DNA of 64,000 bases from Pinus tabuliformis (lineage: Eukaryota > Streptophyta > Pinopsida > Pinales > Pinaceae): contig CM062814.1 of the NCBI GenBank assembly GCA_031772625.1, positions 820,764,757-820,828,756 of the forward strand. Direction: 5' to 3'. Below the pieces are notes generated by a model, which saw only the letters and a list, made by a program, of their open reading frames with translations, ran no database searches and was not told the origin of the DNA. How positions within the stretch are numbered: position 1 is the first letter of the stretch; each line of letters starts with the position of its first letter. A program made the position numbers and the translations under genes. Below, piece after piece: positions 26,225 to 39,600 of this stretch.

Positions 26225-27985
26225 TTAATGCATCCAACATGCTTCTAATTTCTTCAGGATATTTATTTAAATTAGTGCTTATAAGTATTGCCTGAGGCTT
26301 CCCAATTAGAGCAAAATGTACCTCATATTTTTTTAATTCTTGCCACATTTCTTTTGCACTTATCAACAATACACTTGGGTTGGCTTCTTCATTTAGAAAA
26401 AGAAACAAGGTATGTTTTTGGCCATCTTTCTCAAGAGTGTACATATTTTTTCTACCATCATGGATGGATTCCCTGTCATATTTACATGGTCTCCCTAGAA
26501 AAACATGGAAAACATCCATCAGCATCACATCACACACAGTTTCATCTCTATATTTCTCAATTTGGAAATCCACCTTACATTGTTCATTAACTAAAACTTG
26601 ATGGCGCTTTTCCAACTAGGATACCTTGTAGGGGAGAGTGTGTGTTATATTCTTCAAATTTGATTTCTCTACCATTTCAGTGGAGCCTTAAGTTATCAAT
26701 TCTACCACTATCAAATATGACTTTGCAACACTTACCTTTAGACTTGCACATGGTCCTGAATAGACTTCTCCTTTGAGCTAGTTCTTTAGCTTCTTCCTCG
26801 ACTTTGAACAACACTCTCTTCATCAATAAAGACTCCCCTACTCCAAGAACTTCTTTAGTTATGGATGGATTCTCATTCTCCTCCTTTTCTTTTGCAACAT
26901 GAGCACCTCTTTGGATTTCTAGTGCATTCTTAAGACATTCCCAAGACATATGTCCCAGCTTCCCACATCTAAAGCATCTAGGTTGATAGTCTCTTCTTTG
27001 GCCTTTTCCTTTGGAGAATGATCCTATTCCTTTTGAATCAAATCCTCTTAGTGATTGACTACTGGAGCTTCTTACGTCTTCTCTTGTAGAGTTGACTCTT
27101 CCTCTTTCATTTTGTTGTCCTTTTCCTCTTCTAGGACTCCTTGCTCGATTTATTTAAATTTGATTTCAAGAAATATTCTCTTCTGCCTTTAAGGAAACTT
27201 GATATGCATCCTCAACAATTTTCAAAGATAGTAGGTTTATATCATATTGAATATCAAACCTCAAACCATTTATATATCTAGCAACATTCTCAACATCATC
27301 TTCTACATGACTAACTCTAATATTTAACTTGTAAAACTCTTCAATGTATTATTTAACTGACATATACTTTGGTCTAATGTTTTGTAACTGTTTAAAAATA
27401 TTGACTTGATAATATTTGGGTAAGAATTTATGTTTAAGCTTCCTCACCATTCTATCCCAATATTTAATTTTTGCCTTTCCTTTCCTTTTTCATTCTTCCT
27501 ATACTTCATCCCACCACATAACTACATGTGCTTTGAATTTTGACATTGCATGCTTAACTCGCTTGTCCCCCACAACATATTCATAATCAAAATTCTTATC
27601 TAATGCATTAATCCAATCCATTAATTCATTGAAATTCATATTACCTTCATACATTGGTACATCCATTTTTGGTATCGCACAGAGATCTTGGCTATCATTT
27701 TCAATATTTTATCCTCTTTTGATTCTTATCTTTCTTCCTCACTAGAAGACTCCTCCTTTGCATCACTAGCGTCTATTGCGTCAACTCCTATCCTCTGCAC
27801 AATCTACATGGATGTCATCATCTCTTTTAGTAGCCTTACTTATGCTTGTAAGGTCATATTTGCTATAGGTAGTCCTCTTGCTACTCCTTCTTGGTCTACA
27901 ATTTCTAAAAAATAGTTGTATGCCGCTTTTATGCCACTATTGATGCCTGCATGGTCTTACTCTACACCAACCTCAAATTCCTTTA

Positions 27986-29649
27986 TGTTGGACGCTAATC
28001 GTAAAGGTCCACGTGACTTGGAAGTATAACCAAGTGCCAAAGTCAAAATTCGCTAAGATTTACCAGTTATCAGACCATTGAGAAATCACTTAAACAACAA
28101 TTATTCAAACAAGTCGATATCCCAATCCCGATGATGGGACAACACTTGATAGAGAAAAGTCAAGTTGTTGTTGTCATTAACTGATAAATTAGTGCCAATT
28201 GGATGTCAATGATAAGCACTTCAACAGTCTTCAACGGTAAAGAGTCAAATGTTAGAGTGCTCGTCGGTGGGCACTCGGCAATAAACGGGAAAATTTTATG
28301 GAATTACTTTCCATCTATCAACCCCAACTATATTTCTTGCCACTTATCGCTATGTTTCATAACTTATTTATACTTCCCAGTTAGGTGGTAGTAGTAGATG
28401 GGACTGCAAATGACAAAATGTTTGGTTATCTCTCTGTTAGTTAACGAGACATTATCCAATCATGCCCCAATAAATTTATTGCCAATGTGTAGGTGATTTC
28501 AGCAGTTTGATGGAAATGGCCGGGATGTAAAAAATAATGGATTTAACAAGGAAATATTCTTGTCCCTATTAATACACAAAGATTAAAGAAATCAATAATC
28601 AACTATGTATGGTTTTGTGGGGTCCTTATATCAATTCAAACCACATTCCTCTATTGCTCTATATGGTTAAACCATGGCTTAGCTTTGCATTGTGTTCCTA
28701 CAATTCATGATATAGGGATTCCACCCTACAACTAAGTTAATCACTACAACACCAAATCTTGCACACACACAGATGAGCATTACATAGAGAATTCAACATT
28801 TGAAAATATATATATTCTGGAAGAACAAAACATAAACCAATTAGGATGGTCTTCCTTCTGATTTGTCTCAATCTATCCAAATTCCTCTCTTAAAACATCA
28901 GATTACTACATAAGAGAACATGTTTACTAGAGTTATCGTTCAAACCCAACAACTCAAATTGGTTTCCTGTATTATCTAACAAAATCCCATATTTGACTAC
29001 ATTATCCCTTAAAAAAAAACAATTAACACTTAACTAACTTCCTAACAGATTAAATTCCTCCTTGACTATATCTAATTTAATTTTTACAATTCAAATGAAT
29101 TAGGGAAACAAATCCTTAGTAAATGGGTTTTGACCGAAAGAGGTCAAAGGTAATTTTGACTTCTGGATGCTTTCGCATTAAGTTTGATAAAATATACTTG
29201 AAAATCCAAAATCTACATTTTGAGGGTTTATTTCTCTTTAGATTTGTGGATATGTAAATTACTATTTATTGTGTATGTATGCAAATTATAATTATGCATA
29301 AAATAGAGAACAACAAAATAAAAACTCATAAACCATGATTAACATGAGATATAACCTAGGAAACTCTTTTGGGAGAAAACCAAGTTTGAAGGTGAGGTTG
29401 CTCTACTCTATTTTTTGAATAGAAAATGGCTACAAGTACAAAGAAGTAAGGCCCATGGCCCATGGGCTACTATATAGTGCTCAAATCTTCTTGCTATGTT
29501 CTCTCACTATCCCTCTTGGCATCTTTTCTCGTCTATGGAACAAATGCACCAAAAAAGAATGGAACTCCCTTTTATCCTAGTGGTCTGGTTATAATAGATC
29601 TTGATAGCCTACTAGTGGTTAGGTTTGATTCCTTCAACTATTTACATTA
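27986..29649. other. Non-coding stretch, probably containing the 5' LTR of the old gypsy element
   Basis: It lies just upstream, in gypsy sense, of the gag start, where the 5' LTR should be. TGTTGGACGCTAATCG at 27986 would be an LTR end, but the partner LTR is outside the window, so limits cannot be set. No ORF is credible here. Confidence 0.35.
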
Positions 29650-30272
29650 GGGTAATTTTGAGGTATGAAATGGGCCTCCTAAGAAAAATGTACAACCAAA
29701 ATAAACTTTATAAGAACCAACAGGATTCAAGATGATGATGTCAATCATGGGGGATGATTCGCCATTTTTGGAGTAAAAAAGTAAAATGATTAAAAAATAA
29801 TAAAATAATAAAACTATGTTTTCAACTGATATTTTCAATTTATCTCCCTAAGGTTTTACTCAAATTTTGAGCGGGAGTACTCGTTGAATACAAAATCTAA
29901 TTCCTCATCCAAGGAGCACTCATGTTACATACTTTCGATGGACCTTTGTATAAGAAAAACGAGAAATACATGAAAAATGTAACTGCAATCACGATTTTCA
30001 TGTATTTCTCATTTTTCGTGTAGTAGGGTCTGTCGAAAGTATGAAACATGGGTATTCCTTGGATGAGGAATCAAATTCTACATCCAACGAGTGTTTCCGC
30101 TCAAAATTTGAGTAAACCCATAGGAAGATAAGTTGAAAATACGAGTTGAATATATATATATATATATATATTTTCCTCTAAAATTTGATGATGTAATCAA
30201 ATATTATTTTATTATTTCCACTATTATTTTATAGTTTTCTTAGGAGGCCCATTTTAGACTTCAAAATTCCCC
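29650..30272. mobile_element. Hairpin MITE, copy B (same family as 25664-26224)
   Basis: The ends are GGGTAATTTTGAGG and, from the other side, GGGGAATTTTGAAG. It shares internal text with copy A, for example TTCAAGATGATGATGTCA, TTACTCAAATTT and TTCTACATCCAA, and the arm ends CCTAAG. TTA (29647-29649) and TAA (30273-30275) flank it. The arms fold over most of the 623 bp, with the turn near 29.99 kb. No transposase was seen. Confidence 0.75.
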
Positions 30273-30801
30273 TAATGCTGGAGTTACAATATGGACTCTT
30301 CTAGAGTCTTCTTCATCATGATCATGTGACTAGCTCCTTTTCCTTGAGTAATGGGGGAAGATGTGGCATCCTCTTGAATTATGGTGGTTGAAACAAGAAT
30401 GTCAACTTTTGAGTGGCATAATTTTTGCATACAAACTTTGGTTGGGGTGATTCTTGTGTCATTGGAAAGGTCTTTGTGTGTGTGGAAAAAGGGTGTTGCG
30501 GTAAAGTGACAAATTTTTACCTCCAAAAAATGTTGTTTGATGCTTCAAAATGCTTCTAGAAGTTTTCGGACTTGAATTTGCCAAACTGGGTACCCTTGGT
30601 AAAAATGGTCTTGTGGGAGTATTCCTCTACTTTTTCAACTCTAAAAGCATCGAGATGGATAAAAAACAATATAATGATCCAATCCAAATCATCCCAACAC
30701 TTAGATCTAGAGTTAAGGTGGATCTATACTAATCCTTAATAATATTATTTATACTTACATAAACTTTACATTAAATTATATTAGTATATGCACCATGTTT
30801 C

Positions 30802-30859
<58 letters not shown>

Positions 30860-31602
30860 ATAAGTTTATTAATTAAATATAAATATGAAGTTATGAAATA
30901 CAATGATTAAGAAGATGAACTAAGACAACTATATAAATTAAATGGATGATAAATATCGATAGACATCAATTCATAATATAAGTGGTAGTTTCTTATAAAT
31001 ATAATAAACATTTCTTGTCTAAGTTGAACAATAAATATTTCAAAGATGTTCCTTTAAAGCTAAAACTAAGAAAAGTCTCACCCCACTTCCCATGTTAATA
31101 CTATATAATTCCATTCATATGTATGTTTGAAATTCCTAAGTTATAAGGGTTTTTTAGATAAATAATGTTAGTGTTCACATGTGGTCTACTTGTGATGGAC
31201 ATTTATTGCTAAATGTTATGTTGTATTTTATGACATATCTTATCTTATAATAATGACCAAAATGATGTCTTTTTCTTCATGAAAAGAAGTTAATTGTCAC
31301 CAGTATAGATCCATTTTAAATACAGATATAACATGAGCCGAGAGGGATCCAATTTCATCACGTGCAAATTTTTTTATGACTCCACATTATTTAAATGTTT
31401 TGTATAGTTATTTAATATTTTTTTTAAGATTTTAATAAAATTCTATTTTGGTCCACATGAGAAAAATTTCAACTTTGATGACGGACGTATAGTGTTACAC
31501 ATCATACTGGGTTGTAGAATGAGCCTCTCAGCTCAACAAAGAGAGAGTGTAGAATGTGTTGTGCCAAGTGCAAGATATTTTCATGCAAATTATTGACAAC
31601 TT
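30273..31602. other. Intergenic, AT-rich; (TA)n(GA)n microsatellite at 30802-30855
   Basis: I see no gene. A compound TA/GA microsatellite (about 7 TA, 19 GA units) is the only clear structure. A short minus-strand open stretch at 30284-30526 has no recognisable motif. Confidence 0.5.
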
Positions 31603-31815
31603 GAGTGGGTCTAATGGTTAGGAACATGTGGTTCCTCATTAAAGATCAAATGTTCAAATATAGAGGGGTGTATAGTATGTACACGTCTATAGAATTAGCA
31701 GTTAAATTGCTACATGGAAGTGGGTCCCTTGTACCACAAACGATGAGGTCTCATACATCAAAATGATGTTTAGCTTGACTATGGCCTTAAAATTATATTA
31801 TTTTTATTATTAATT
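31603..31815 (+). mobile_element. tRNA-derived SINE-like repeat, copy 1
   Basis: GGGTCTAATGGTTAGG resembles a Pol III A box, and ATGTTCAAATA downstream a drifted B box. The body has GGGTCCCTTGTACCACAAAC and GGTCTCATACA, shared with 34251-34432. The tail is an AT-rich simple repeat (ATTATTTTTATTATT). A LINE 3' end is the alternative. Confidence 0.5.
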
Positions 31816-32007
31816 TTGGTTAATTTGACCGACAACGATTTGAACTTTAAATTTCATTGTTTAGCTAATATTTCATAACATGGCGACCATCAACTAAACT
31901 TCCCTATAAACTTATATTATTATTATTAAATAAACAACATAAAAAATTAGTATTCCTCATAATTTTATATAGAATAAGCTTAAAAAAAAGGTTTAACAAA
32001 TGACTTG

Positions 32008-32205
32008 TTACAATTCTCTTACCAAGCAAGTTGGTGGCAATAATGACATGTTAGATTTACCAACCTCCTTGGGTATTCTCCTAGCCTTCAATGTGAAGTC
32101 ATCCAAACTTTTCATGGCCCATTTTTTTTGGGAGCAATCCTTAACATAGTGTGCTCTCATAATAGTTTTAGTTCCAAAATTTTGTATACTAAAAAGCAAT
32201 AGCAA
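32008..32205 (-). pseudogene. Possible gag knuckle fragment of a retroelement
   Basis: HYVKDCSQKKWAMKS resembles the end of a plant gypsy gag CCHC knuckle. Nothing else of an element is readable next to it. A fossil fragment, weakly supported. Confidence 0.3.
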
Positions 32206-32229
32206 ATTATTAAAAGGAAAATAAGGAAT

Positions 32230-34250
32230 AATATCCTATAAAATAGGAGTGGTTGGCATTGGAAGAGATTGAACGAAAATATGCCGCATCTCAAAATAGA
32301 TAGATGTGATTGGGAAATTGTTGACTTTAAGGAGTTTGGTAAAGATTTTTGAAGATTTTGTTTACATATATAGAAGAATTAATGATAGCCATTTAAAATC
32401 ACCTATGGGGACATTTGGCGGTTATAAACATCACCTTGGCAATGGTTAAAAATTGTTATCAAATATTTTTGGTCGACGGTTTTTGACTATCTTTATAAGT
32501 GGTAGTTTTTTTATATTTTTAGTGACAATCAAGTACCATCACCAAATGTGATATTCGAGGTTGGTTTTAATTGTCGTTAAAAGTGATCGAAGGAAAAATC
32601 TATAATGGTGACGGTCCAAATGTTTTGGAGACTTAGGACTTTGGTGATGTTTACTTGATGTCAATAATGTTTTTCTTATCAATAGTATCAAACAACTATC
32701 GTAGGCCATCAATGGTGATGGCCCATTAATATCGGCAAAATCTCAAAATGTTTATTAATTAAAGTTCTGGAAATGATGAATTTTATTCATGGGGGCCATT
32801 TTGACTATCATGGTTGAAGATATGTTGATATTTTGTGCTAAGAAGTGCTCCCTATCCTAGTAGGGAGGGCAAGTTGTGACAATAATTTTAGATAAAATAT
32901 AAATTATAAATTAAAAAAATAAAAATAAAGTAAAAAAATACAATTTTATCAAGTGGATTGTTAATTTTACTATATGTCATTCATAATAATAATAAAGACT
33001 TTAAAGAAAATATAATAATAATAATAAAGACTTTAAAGAAAATATAAGTAAGTATTAAATTAAAAAATATAAGTTATTAGATTAAATTTATGTTTTTTAA
33101 TTGAAGAATAAAAATAAAAGATATTGTTAAATTTTTTTTTTTAAATAATGGAAAGTAAGAATAAAAATAAAAATAAAAGATTTTGTTAATTTTTCTGTAT
33201 GCCGCTAATACTAATAAATATCTATTTTTGACAATGTATTGGTTTTGAAATTAGAAAAAAAATGTTAATTTAATCTAATTGTAATAAGAAAAACAATGTT
33301 AACTTATTTATAATTATAAAATATTATTAAATAAAAATAAAGAGTTTTTAATTAGTTGACCATTAAGAAAAATGATTAACATATATATGTACGACAAAAT
33401 TTAAAAAAATTCAAAACCAATGGAGATCCATTTAAAAAATGGAATCTCTCAAGTACGCAGAAGGATAAACTTTCCTAAGATGTAATTTTTTTATTGGTTC
33501 GGGGTAACCTAGTCTTTTTGTACTCTGAGTTTGACAAATGTCCCTTTTAAAATAAAATAAATTTTTCTCTTAAAAAAACAAACAAAAATGAATATACATG
33601 TTTGGTTAATTTTAATTAAATGTATTATAAAACATTAATAGTCTCACTCTAAAAAATGAATATACATGTTCGTTTAATTTTAATTAAAAAAGTTATAAAA
33701 CATGAAAAATCTCACTCTTAGCGTGCTCTAGTTGTTGATCTTAAAGCCCAATATAAACGAAATTTGGTAAAAATATTTCATTATCACTCTATCCATAAGT
33801 AAATTATTTTGAATGATTATGTCAAGTAAGATAATTTTATAACTTTAAAGAGAAATTATATCTATCTATCTATATATATATATAGATAAAAGTGTGAGGG
33901 TGATGTATTTTTAATGCAAAGCTTAAATAAACTATTTGAATGTTTATGTTAACTAAATTATTTCAATATCAACTTAGAGAGAGAAAACAAATATTTTAAT
34001 GTTGACCATAATAAAATATTTTAATGCTTAGAAATAAATAATTGAAAGTAAAAAATTCAATTACTTTCTAATAAGAAGGATATGTGTAATTTATTAAATT
34101 CTTAACACATATAATTTGTATTTAACAGTTAAAAATATTTATTAATAATAATAAAATTCAATATAGATCATAAATAAAATATTTCAATATTTATGTGAAT
34201 TGAAATATTTCAATTGTTAACTATGTATATATGATATATAAAAAAAAGTA
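32230..34250. other. Intergenic, AT-rich, with small tandem duplications
   Basis: I see no gene. A 27-bp AATAATAATAAAGACTTTAA-type unit is doubled near 32.99-33.04 kb, and a 67-bp unit (AATGAATATACATGTT...) is doubled at 33588-33720. Confidence 0.5.
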
Positions 34251-34432
34251 CATTTCCAGTAGTCATAGGTTCAAAACTAGAGGGGTAGAGTCTGTATGCC
34301 TTCACAGACTTAGCAGTCATATAGTTGGGCGAAAGTTGGTCCCTTGTCCCACAAACAAAGGGATCTCATACACCAATTTGGTGCGGTCGTGACCTTAAAA
34401 TTGGAAAATAATAATAATAATAATAATAATTT
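34251..34432 (+). mobile_element. tRNA-derived SINE-like repeat, copy 2 (5'-truncated)
   Basis: AGGTTCAAAACTAG resembles a Pol III B box. It shares the body GTCCCTTGTCCCACAAAC, GATCTCATACA and CCTTAAAATT with copy 1, and ends in (AAT)n. The 5' A-box part is missing. Confidence 0.5.
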
Positions 34433-36486
34433 ACATTGGAATTCCAATATATATATACTTTCTTGACATGTTAAGCCAGGGCAATTATCTGATATTGGAA
34501 CACTTCTATGACCTCATTGATCTCAGTAGACATTTTTAATCATTATCATTCTATATATATGTGTGTGTGTGTGGATCAAATTACTAAAAACACATACCTC
34601 AAAAACTTTGAGCTTTCTACATACTTGCTAGATCTGTGATTAAAAGGAAAAGGATCTATATTGGTCATTTAATATAAAAGAATTAATACTTCACATGGAA
34701 TTAAATGATTAAAAAATTTACATGTCTAGATATTTAATCCCTCTTTATGTTTGATACACCTTAATTTAAGATGAATCTACTTTTATTGTTAAACTCAAAA
34801 GCATAAATGCATGACATTGAAAAAGATAGAAACAAAATATATTTTGATGTAATTCTTAAAAAAATATTCAAAATTATTTTTTAAACATTGCATTATAAAA
34901 ATGATAACATTAATATGTATTTGACCAAAAAAAATTCAAAATTGCTTTTCCAAATAAATAAAACATATACGAAAATTGCTTCAATTTCATTTTTATATTT
35001 ATATTTTCTCATTCTTAATAATAAATTATTTTACATTCATATATATTTTCAATACAACCCTTTATCTATGTATATATATATAATTCTAAATTACGTTTTC
35101 ATAAACCACTTTCGATCTATTAAATATGAGAGTATCAAGTCTGTAGAAGCGTGAACATTTCTCAAATTTTGCAACTAAAAAGAAGTGTGTACCTAGAGAG
35201 ATAATCCCACTCAGATCTTAAGATTAAAATAAACCTATACTAGTAAACTATCATCAATATTTATTTTCATTATATAATAAAAATAATACTTTAACCCTAT
35301 TATGTGAAATAATGTTATTATAAAAAAAATTTAATAAAAAGATAGTCCCACTCAGATCTTAATGAATTTAGGATTAAAATAAACCTATACAAGTACACTA
35401 TCATCAATATTTATTTTCATTGTATAATCAAAATATTACTTTAACCATATAAAATAGTGAAATAATATTATTATAAAAAATAGGTTAATAACCATTCATT
35501 TATAAATAAATAGTTGTTAAATATTATATGCAAAGTGTGATGTCATTGGCAAGCAATCATGCCCCTTTCATATACGACCAAAGCACATAAATATATCCCA
35601 CTTTTCACATACAACCAAAGTTTAAGCAGATTTCTGGTTTGGACATTCATGGTATTCGTTTGCATCTTTGACCACCCATCCATATTTATCTAGAGTGCTT
35701 AGGCATTGGTGGACTCAAGTAAATTTGGGCCATTACATGCCTTGAACTTTTAAGGAATTGCATGGAGTTTATGTACCTTCCATCTTCTTTTAGGTTTGAA
35801 ATAATACGTAAATAGAAAAATTGACCTTCCTCACATAGAGCTCATTTCCAATAGTACATAATATTTCAGAAAAATTGCGTAAGAAAGTTTAGATATTGGC
35901 AAGTTAACTACTGCTTTTTCACCTCCCTCAATGTCTATCGCTATTTTCCTTTTGCGTACCTTATTTATTACACATTCTTGTCCTTTATTTCTTATTATAC
36001 ATATAAATAAATGCGAGCAACATTATCGAACATCACCCATGTCATTCCCTCATAGTTTATGTTTTGACATTGCAATTTTGTTTGCTGCTCTAACACATTT
36101 AAATCCACAATTTGGTTCGATTTCAACTAAATTATGACAATTAGGTTTTCCACTATAATAATTAAAAACAATCTACTTAAATCCGTTTCAATTAAAATCT
36201 TATAAATAATTAATGATTTGCTTTTAATTTCACTCCTTTTGTTTAAATAATCGAACTTAAAATGAAAATATGGGATTATTACCATGACAGAAAGTCTTTA
36301 AACCTGCTGTTACACCTTATACCAAACTCAATACACATTTATTGACAAATTTAGACAAAATGCACTTTATATGAAATAAATTAAATGAACCTTTTCTTTC
36401 ATACAATCTGAGTTAACCCACTAATCTTGCTGTCCTCCAGGTGGATGCTTGCAGCCTCTTGTAATGAACTGGTGGTGGTCGTCTCG
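34433..36486. other. Intergenic, AT-rich; 141-bp tandem duplication at 35200-35485
   Basis: I see no gene. The two copies begin GATAATCCCACTCAGATC (35200) and GATAGTCCCACTCAGATC (35341) and differ by scattered substitutions and small gaps. Confidence 0.6.
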
Positions 36487-36640
36487 GCAAGCTTGTAAAC
36501 ACTGGACAATTCTCGAAAAGCTGCAAAATAATATATAGTATTTCTCCATTAATATAATTTTTGCAAGCTTGTAAACAATGGACAATTCTCGAAAAGCTGC
36601 AAAATAATATATAGTATTTCTCCATTAATATAAATTTTGC
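36487..36640 (-). repeat. 76-bp tandem duplication in or just past the 3' UTR of the TRM gene
   Basis: The copies start GCAAGCTTGTAAACACTGG (36487) and GCAAGCTTGTAAACAATGG (36563) and are nearly identical, so the duplication is recent. It lies about 50-200 bp beyond the stop of the minus-strand gene. Confidence 0.85.
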
Positions 36641-36691
36641 AGAAATATTGATTCATATGTGCTGTAAAATTAATTGATAAAATATTTAAGC

Positions 36692-39600
36692 TCAGAAGAT
36701 TAGGAATTTTCTGTTGCGTCGGGCTGGATGTGGATGTCCCTTGCATCCAGAGCTGTAACATACCATTTCAGAAACAGTTTCATCAATCAAATCTCTGAAT
36801 ATCTTGCGTTCCACATCTATTACTACTTCGCCCATCTCTGCTCCCTCTTCGTCCCTGCATCGCGCCAAATCCTTCTGCAAAACATTAAGCAAAGGATCAC
36901 AAATATCCCCGCAGCCCATACTCCGCAATTGTTCAATTTCCGTACATACTTGCTTCAGAAGGCCACGTCCGCTCAGCTGATTATAACCTCCAATTCTGTT
37001 GGCGAGCTGTATCCATGGAGACAGGGCAAGTTTCCAGCTTAATATTTCATTCACTGTGTTGAAGACGAGCCACCGATTTTGCTTCAACAGGCTGCAATCT
37101 CCTCTGTCTGCGAGAGGTGTAGTTATCATGCGTTGTTGTTCTAAGTCATGGAAAATCTCAGTGTCGATTGGGAAGATGCCAGACGAATAAATGCCAACTG
37201 AAAGATCTTCTTGGATTTGCAAGAGACCCGACGCTGTGAAGATCTGTCTGACATAATCAAGTTCTGGAATTTTTTTACCATTGCGCTTGTATTTATCGTG
37301 AGACTCTGCCTTGTTCTGTGCCAAATTAAGCCCTGCGGATTCGGATAATTTTGACTTGATTTGGACCAGATTATGCTGATTATGCTGATCTCTTAGTGTT
37401 TTACCATGCCGATCCTTGTCCATGAGTTCGTTGGAATTCCCGTTTTCTGCTTGCTCGGGCTTCCGTGGGATAAAGCTTCGACAATTCCAGTCATCTTTGC
37501 GTTGCAGAGTTTCCGGCCGTTTCGCTTCCTCTTCTGGAAAAGGAAAATGAACTTAGAAAGAAAGTTGCGATGTGTTGAAGATAAACGGTGTTTTAAATAT
37601 CCTGGTGCAGAGGGATGTTGCCTCTTTCCTTACCTTGGAAATTTAGAGTGGCACGTTTGATGACAGGGATGGGAGAAGTATCATCTTTGTAGAATGAGCT
37701 GTCAAGAACCGACACAGGACTTGGCTGTTCGGGACATTCTGAAGGATTTTCGGCGGAGAGGTCCATTCCGGCCTCGATTTCACGGGGTTTTCCTGTAGCC
37801 TTAAGCTCTGCTCTGGAAACTTCGTTTATACCATTGGACATTGTTTTCTGTCAGGAATATCAAATCGTCATGAAACTTCATCGCTATGGGACAAAATATA
37901 ATAGGATTTTCCTTCAAATAGTGTCGATTTGAGGAATATTACGTTAAAAAAACCAGTATAATGAAGAGCAAAAATGAATTTTTTTTATTACCTTGGCTTC
38001 GGGTCCAAAATCCAAGCTCCTTTTCACATAGGAGTTCTGAAGATTGAATTTACTGAATGCGTCTGTGCCGCCGTTTGGAGATTCTTCGTCGTCGCTGGCT
38101 CTTCTTTTTTCAACTCTGATTTCCATATCAACCAGGTTCTTCCTTTGCTCTTTTGCGGCAGACTTTGAGGTCTTGAGCTTTAAGCTTGGTAAAGCTTCGT
38201 TGTTCATTAATGATGGGGAACGACCTGATGGATAGGCTGGCGCTGAGGTCGATCCTTCGCCAGACATCTTTAATTTTCCAGTCGTAGGTTTTCTCCTTTG
38301 CTCAACTGGCGAATCGCCGTTGACAAAGTTAATCCTCTTTGATACGTTTTTGTTTCTGAAGGTATTGCTTGGCTTTGATTCCTCGGCACCATTGTTCTGG
38401 TATACTGTTCTGTTCGGTCTAACATTGTGCTTAGGAGACAAAAGAGCGCTATCCGACTCTACAGAGATCGACGAAGAAGACGGTACAGCAGGCTTGGCTG
38501 CAACCTTTGCAGGCTTCATTATTAGCTTAGGTGTATGATCAGTAAGAGTCTCCCCATTTTCTGACGTTCTTCCAGAGTGCAGAGCCTCCTTAATCTGCAG
38601 GGCTTCTACAATCTTCTTGAGAGCTTGAAGATCTCTGTCGCAGTTTTCTAGCTCTCCAACTAATTTCCGCCTCTTCTCGTAAACATTAAATGCAGCAATT
38701 TGTGCCTCGTCCAGCTTCTGAGATGAAGGAGACTGAGCAGATGGACTTTCGACGGTGGTATGAGAGATCTTCATTATATTTGCGGAGCCATTGAAGCAAT
38801 CAGAATTATCGTCACTACGATTGCTTTCTTGATCTTTAATATTTACCTCAGAAACAGATTTGCCGAATTCCAAAGACGCTCTTCCAGTCCTTGGGCTTGT
38901 ATTCGACATTTTTTTCCATTCCATGATCTTAGAAGCTGACACCGGACTGCTGGAGTTAGGCATTTCCTCTAACCCCATAAGACGCGCAACAAGATTCGGC
39001 GAACGTTTACTCGGGGTATCCGGAGAGAGTTTGGATGTCTCCCTCACCTTCAACGAAGAGCACCGAAGTACAGCTGCATCTTTGCGCTCGATTGTAGACG
39101 GCCTGGAAATTTCCCTGCCGTCGCATGAAAACCTCGGGGAGTCCTTTACAAACGACAATCTTGGAGGTACCCCATATTTTCTGGATTCGAACGAGGATCT
39201 TGGTGTACTCTCGATATTATTATCCACCGCTAGGTTCCATGGTGAGACAGAAAGAACTTCTTGCAATTCATTAGAGACCGCCGTTTCAATTGGTTTTCCA
39301 GCGATTTTAGGCGATAGGCTCAGTGGTATATTTTGCTCACCTGCGTCCTTGACGTCCGTAGATTTTTTCGGTGACAGATCCTTGGGCTTAGAAAAAAACC
39401 TAATGCTTTCAGGTTTCTCGGAAACTGCAGCACCGCATGTAATAACGGATGCCTTGAGAGGATGATCGAGTCTCTGTAACGAATCTATCACAACATCTTT
39501 GAAATCCAGCGAACGTCTCACTATCTTTCTGGAATCGACGGAAAACCTGGCCGGTTGTTGCGTACTGCAGGGAAGATTATCGCTATTCACCACACATGGA

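Larger units (their letters stand above)
1..27985 (-). mobile_element. Old Ty3/gypsy (chromovirus-like) retrotransposon, fragmented, off left edge
   Basis: A minus-strand fossil whose parts appear in order from right to left. Gag with a CCHC knuckle (CFRCGKLGHMSWEC) lies at about 26.9-27.7 kb and the protease region at about 26.2-26.6 kb. RT start is at 25479-25660, RT (KKDGGRRMCTDSRDIN) and RNase H at 21895-23092, the integrase zinc region at 2169-2217 and 335-438, and the integrase core (PWDSINMDFVLGLP, VVVDRLSKMAHF) at 1-290. Four later insertions lie inside it: 439-2168, 2218-21894, 23097-25474 and 25664-26224. The coding text resumes across each, so this is the oldest layer. It is broken throughout with many disruptions. 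The lineage is judged from RT and integrase wording and is inference. Confidence 0.85.

Noticed and set aside
31603-31660. Possible tRNA gene from A- and B-box-like text
   Set aside because: No cloverleaf or anticodon arm can be drawn; SINE-like repeat fits better.
38860-39465. 201-codon plus-strand frame
   Set aside because: It is the antisense of the large TRM exon; codon pattern and splicing support the minus strand.
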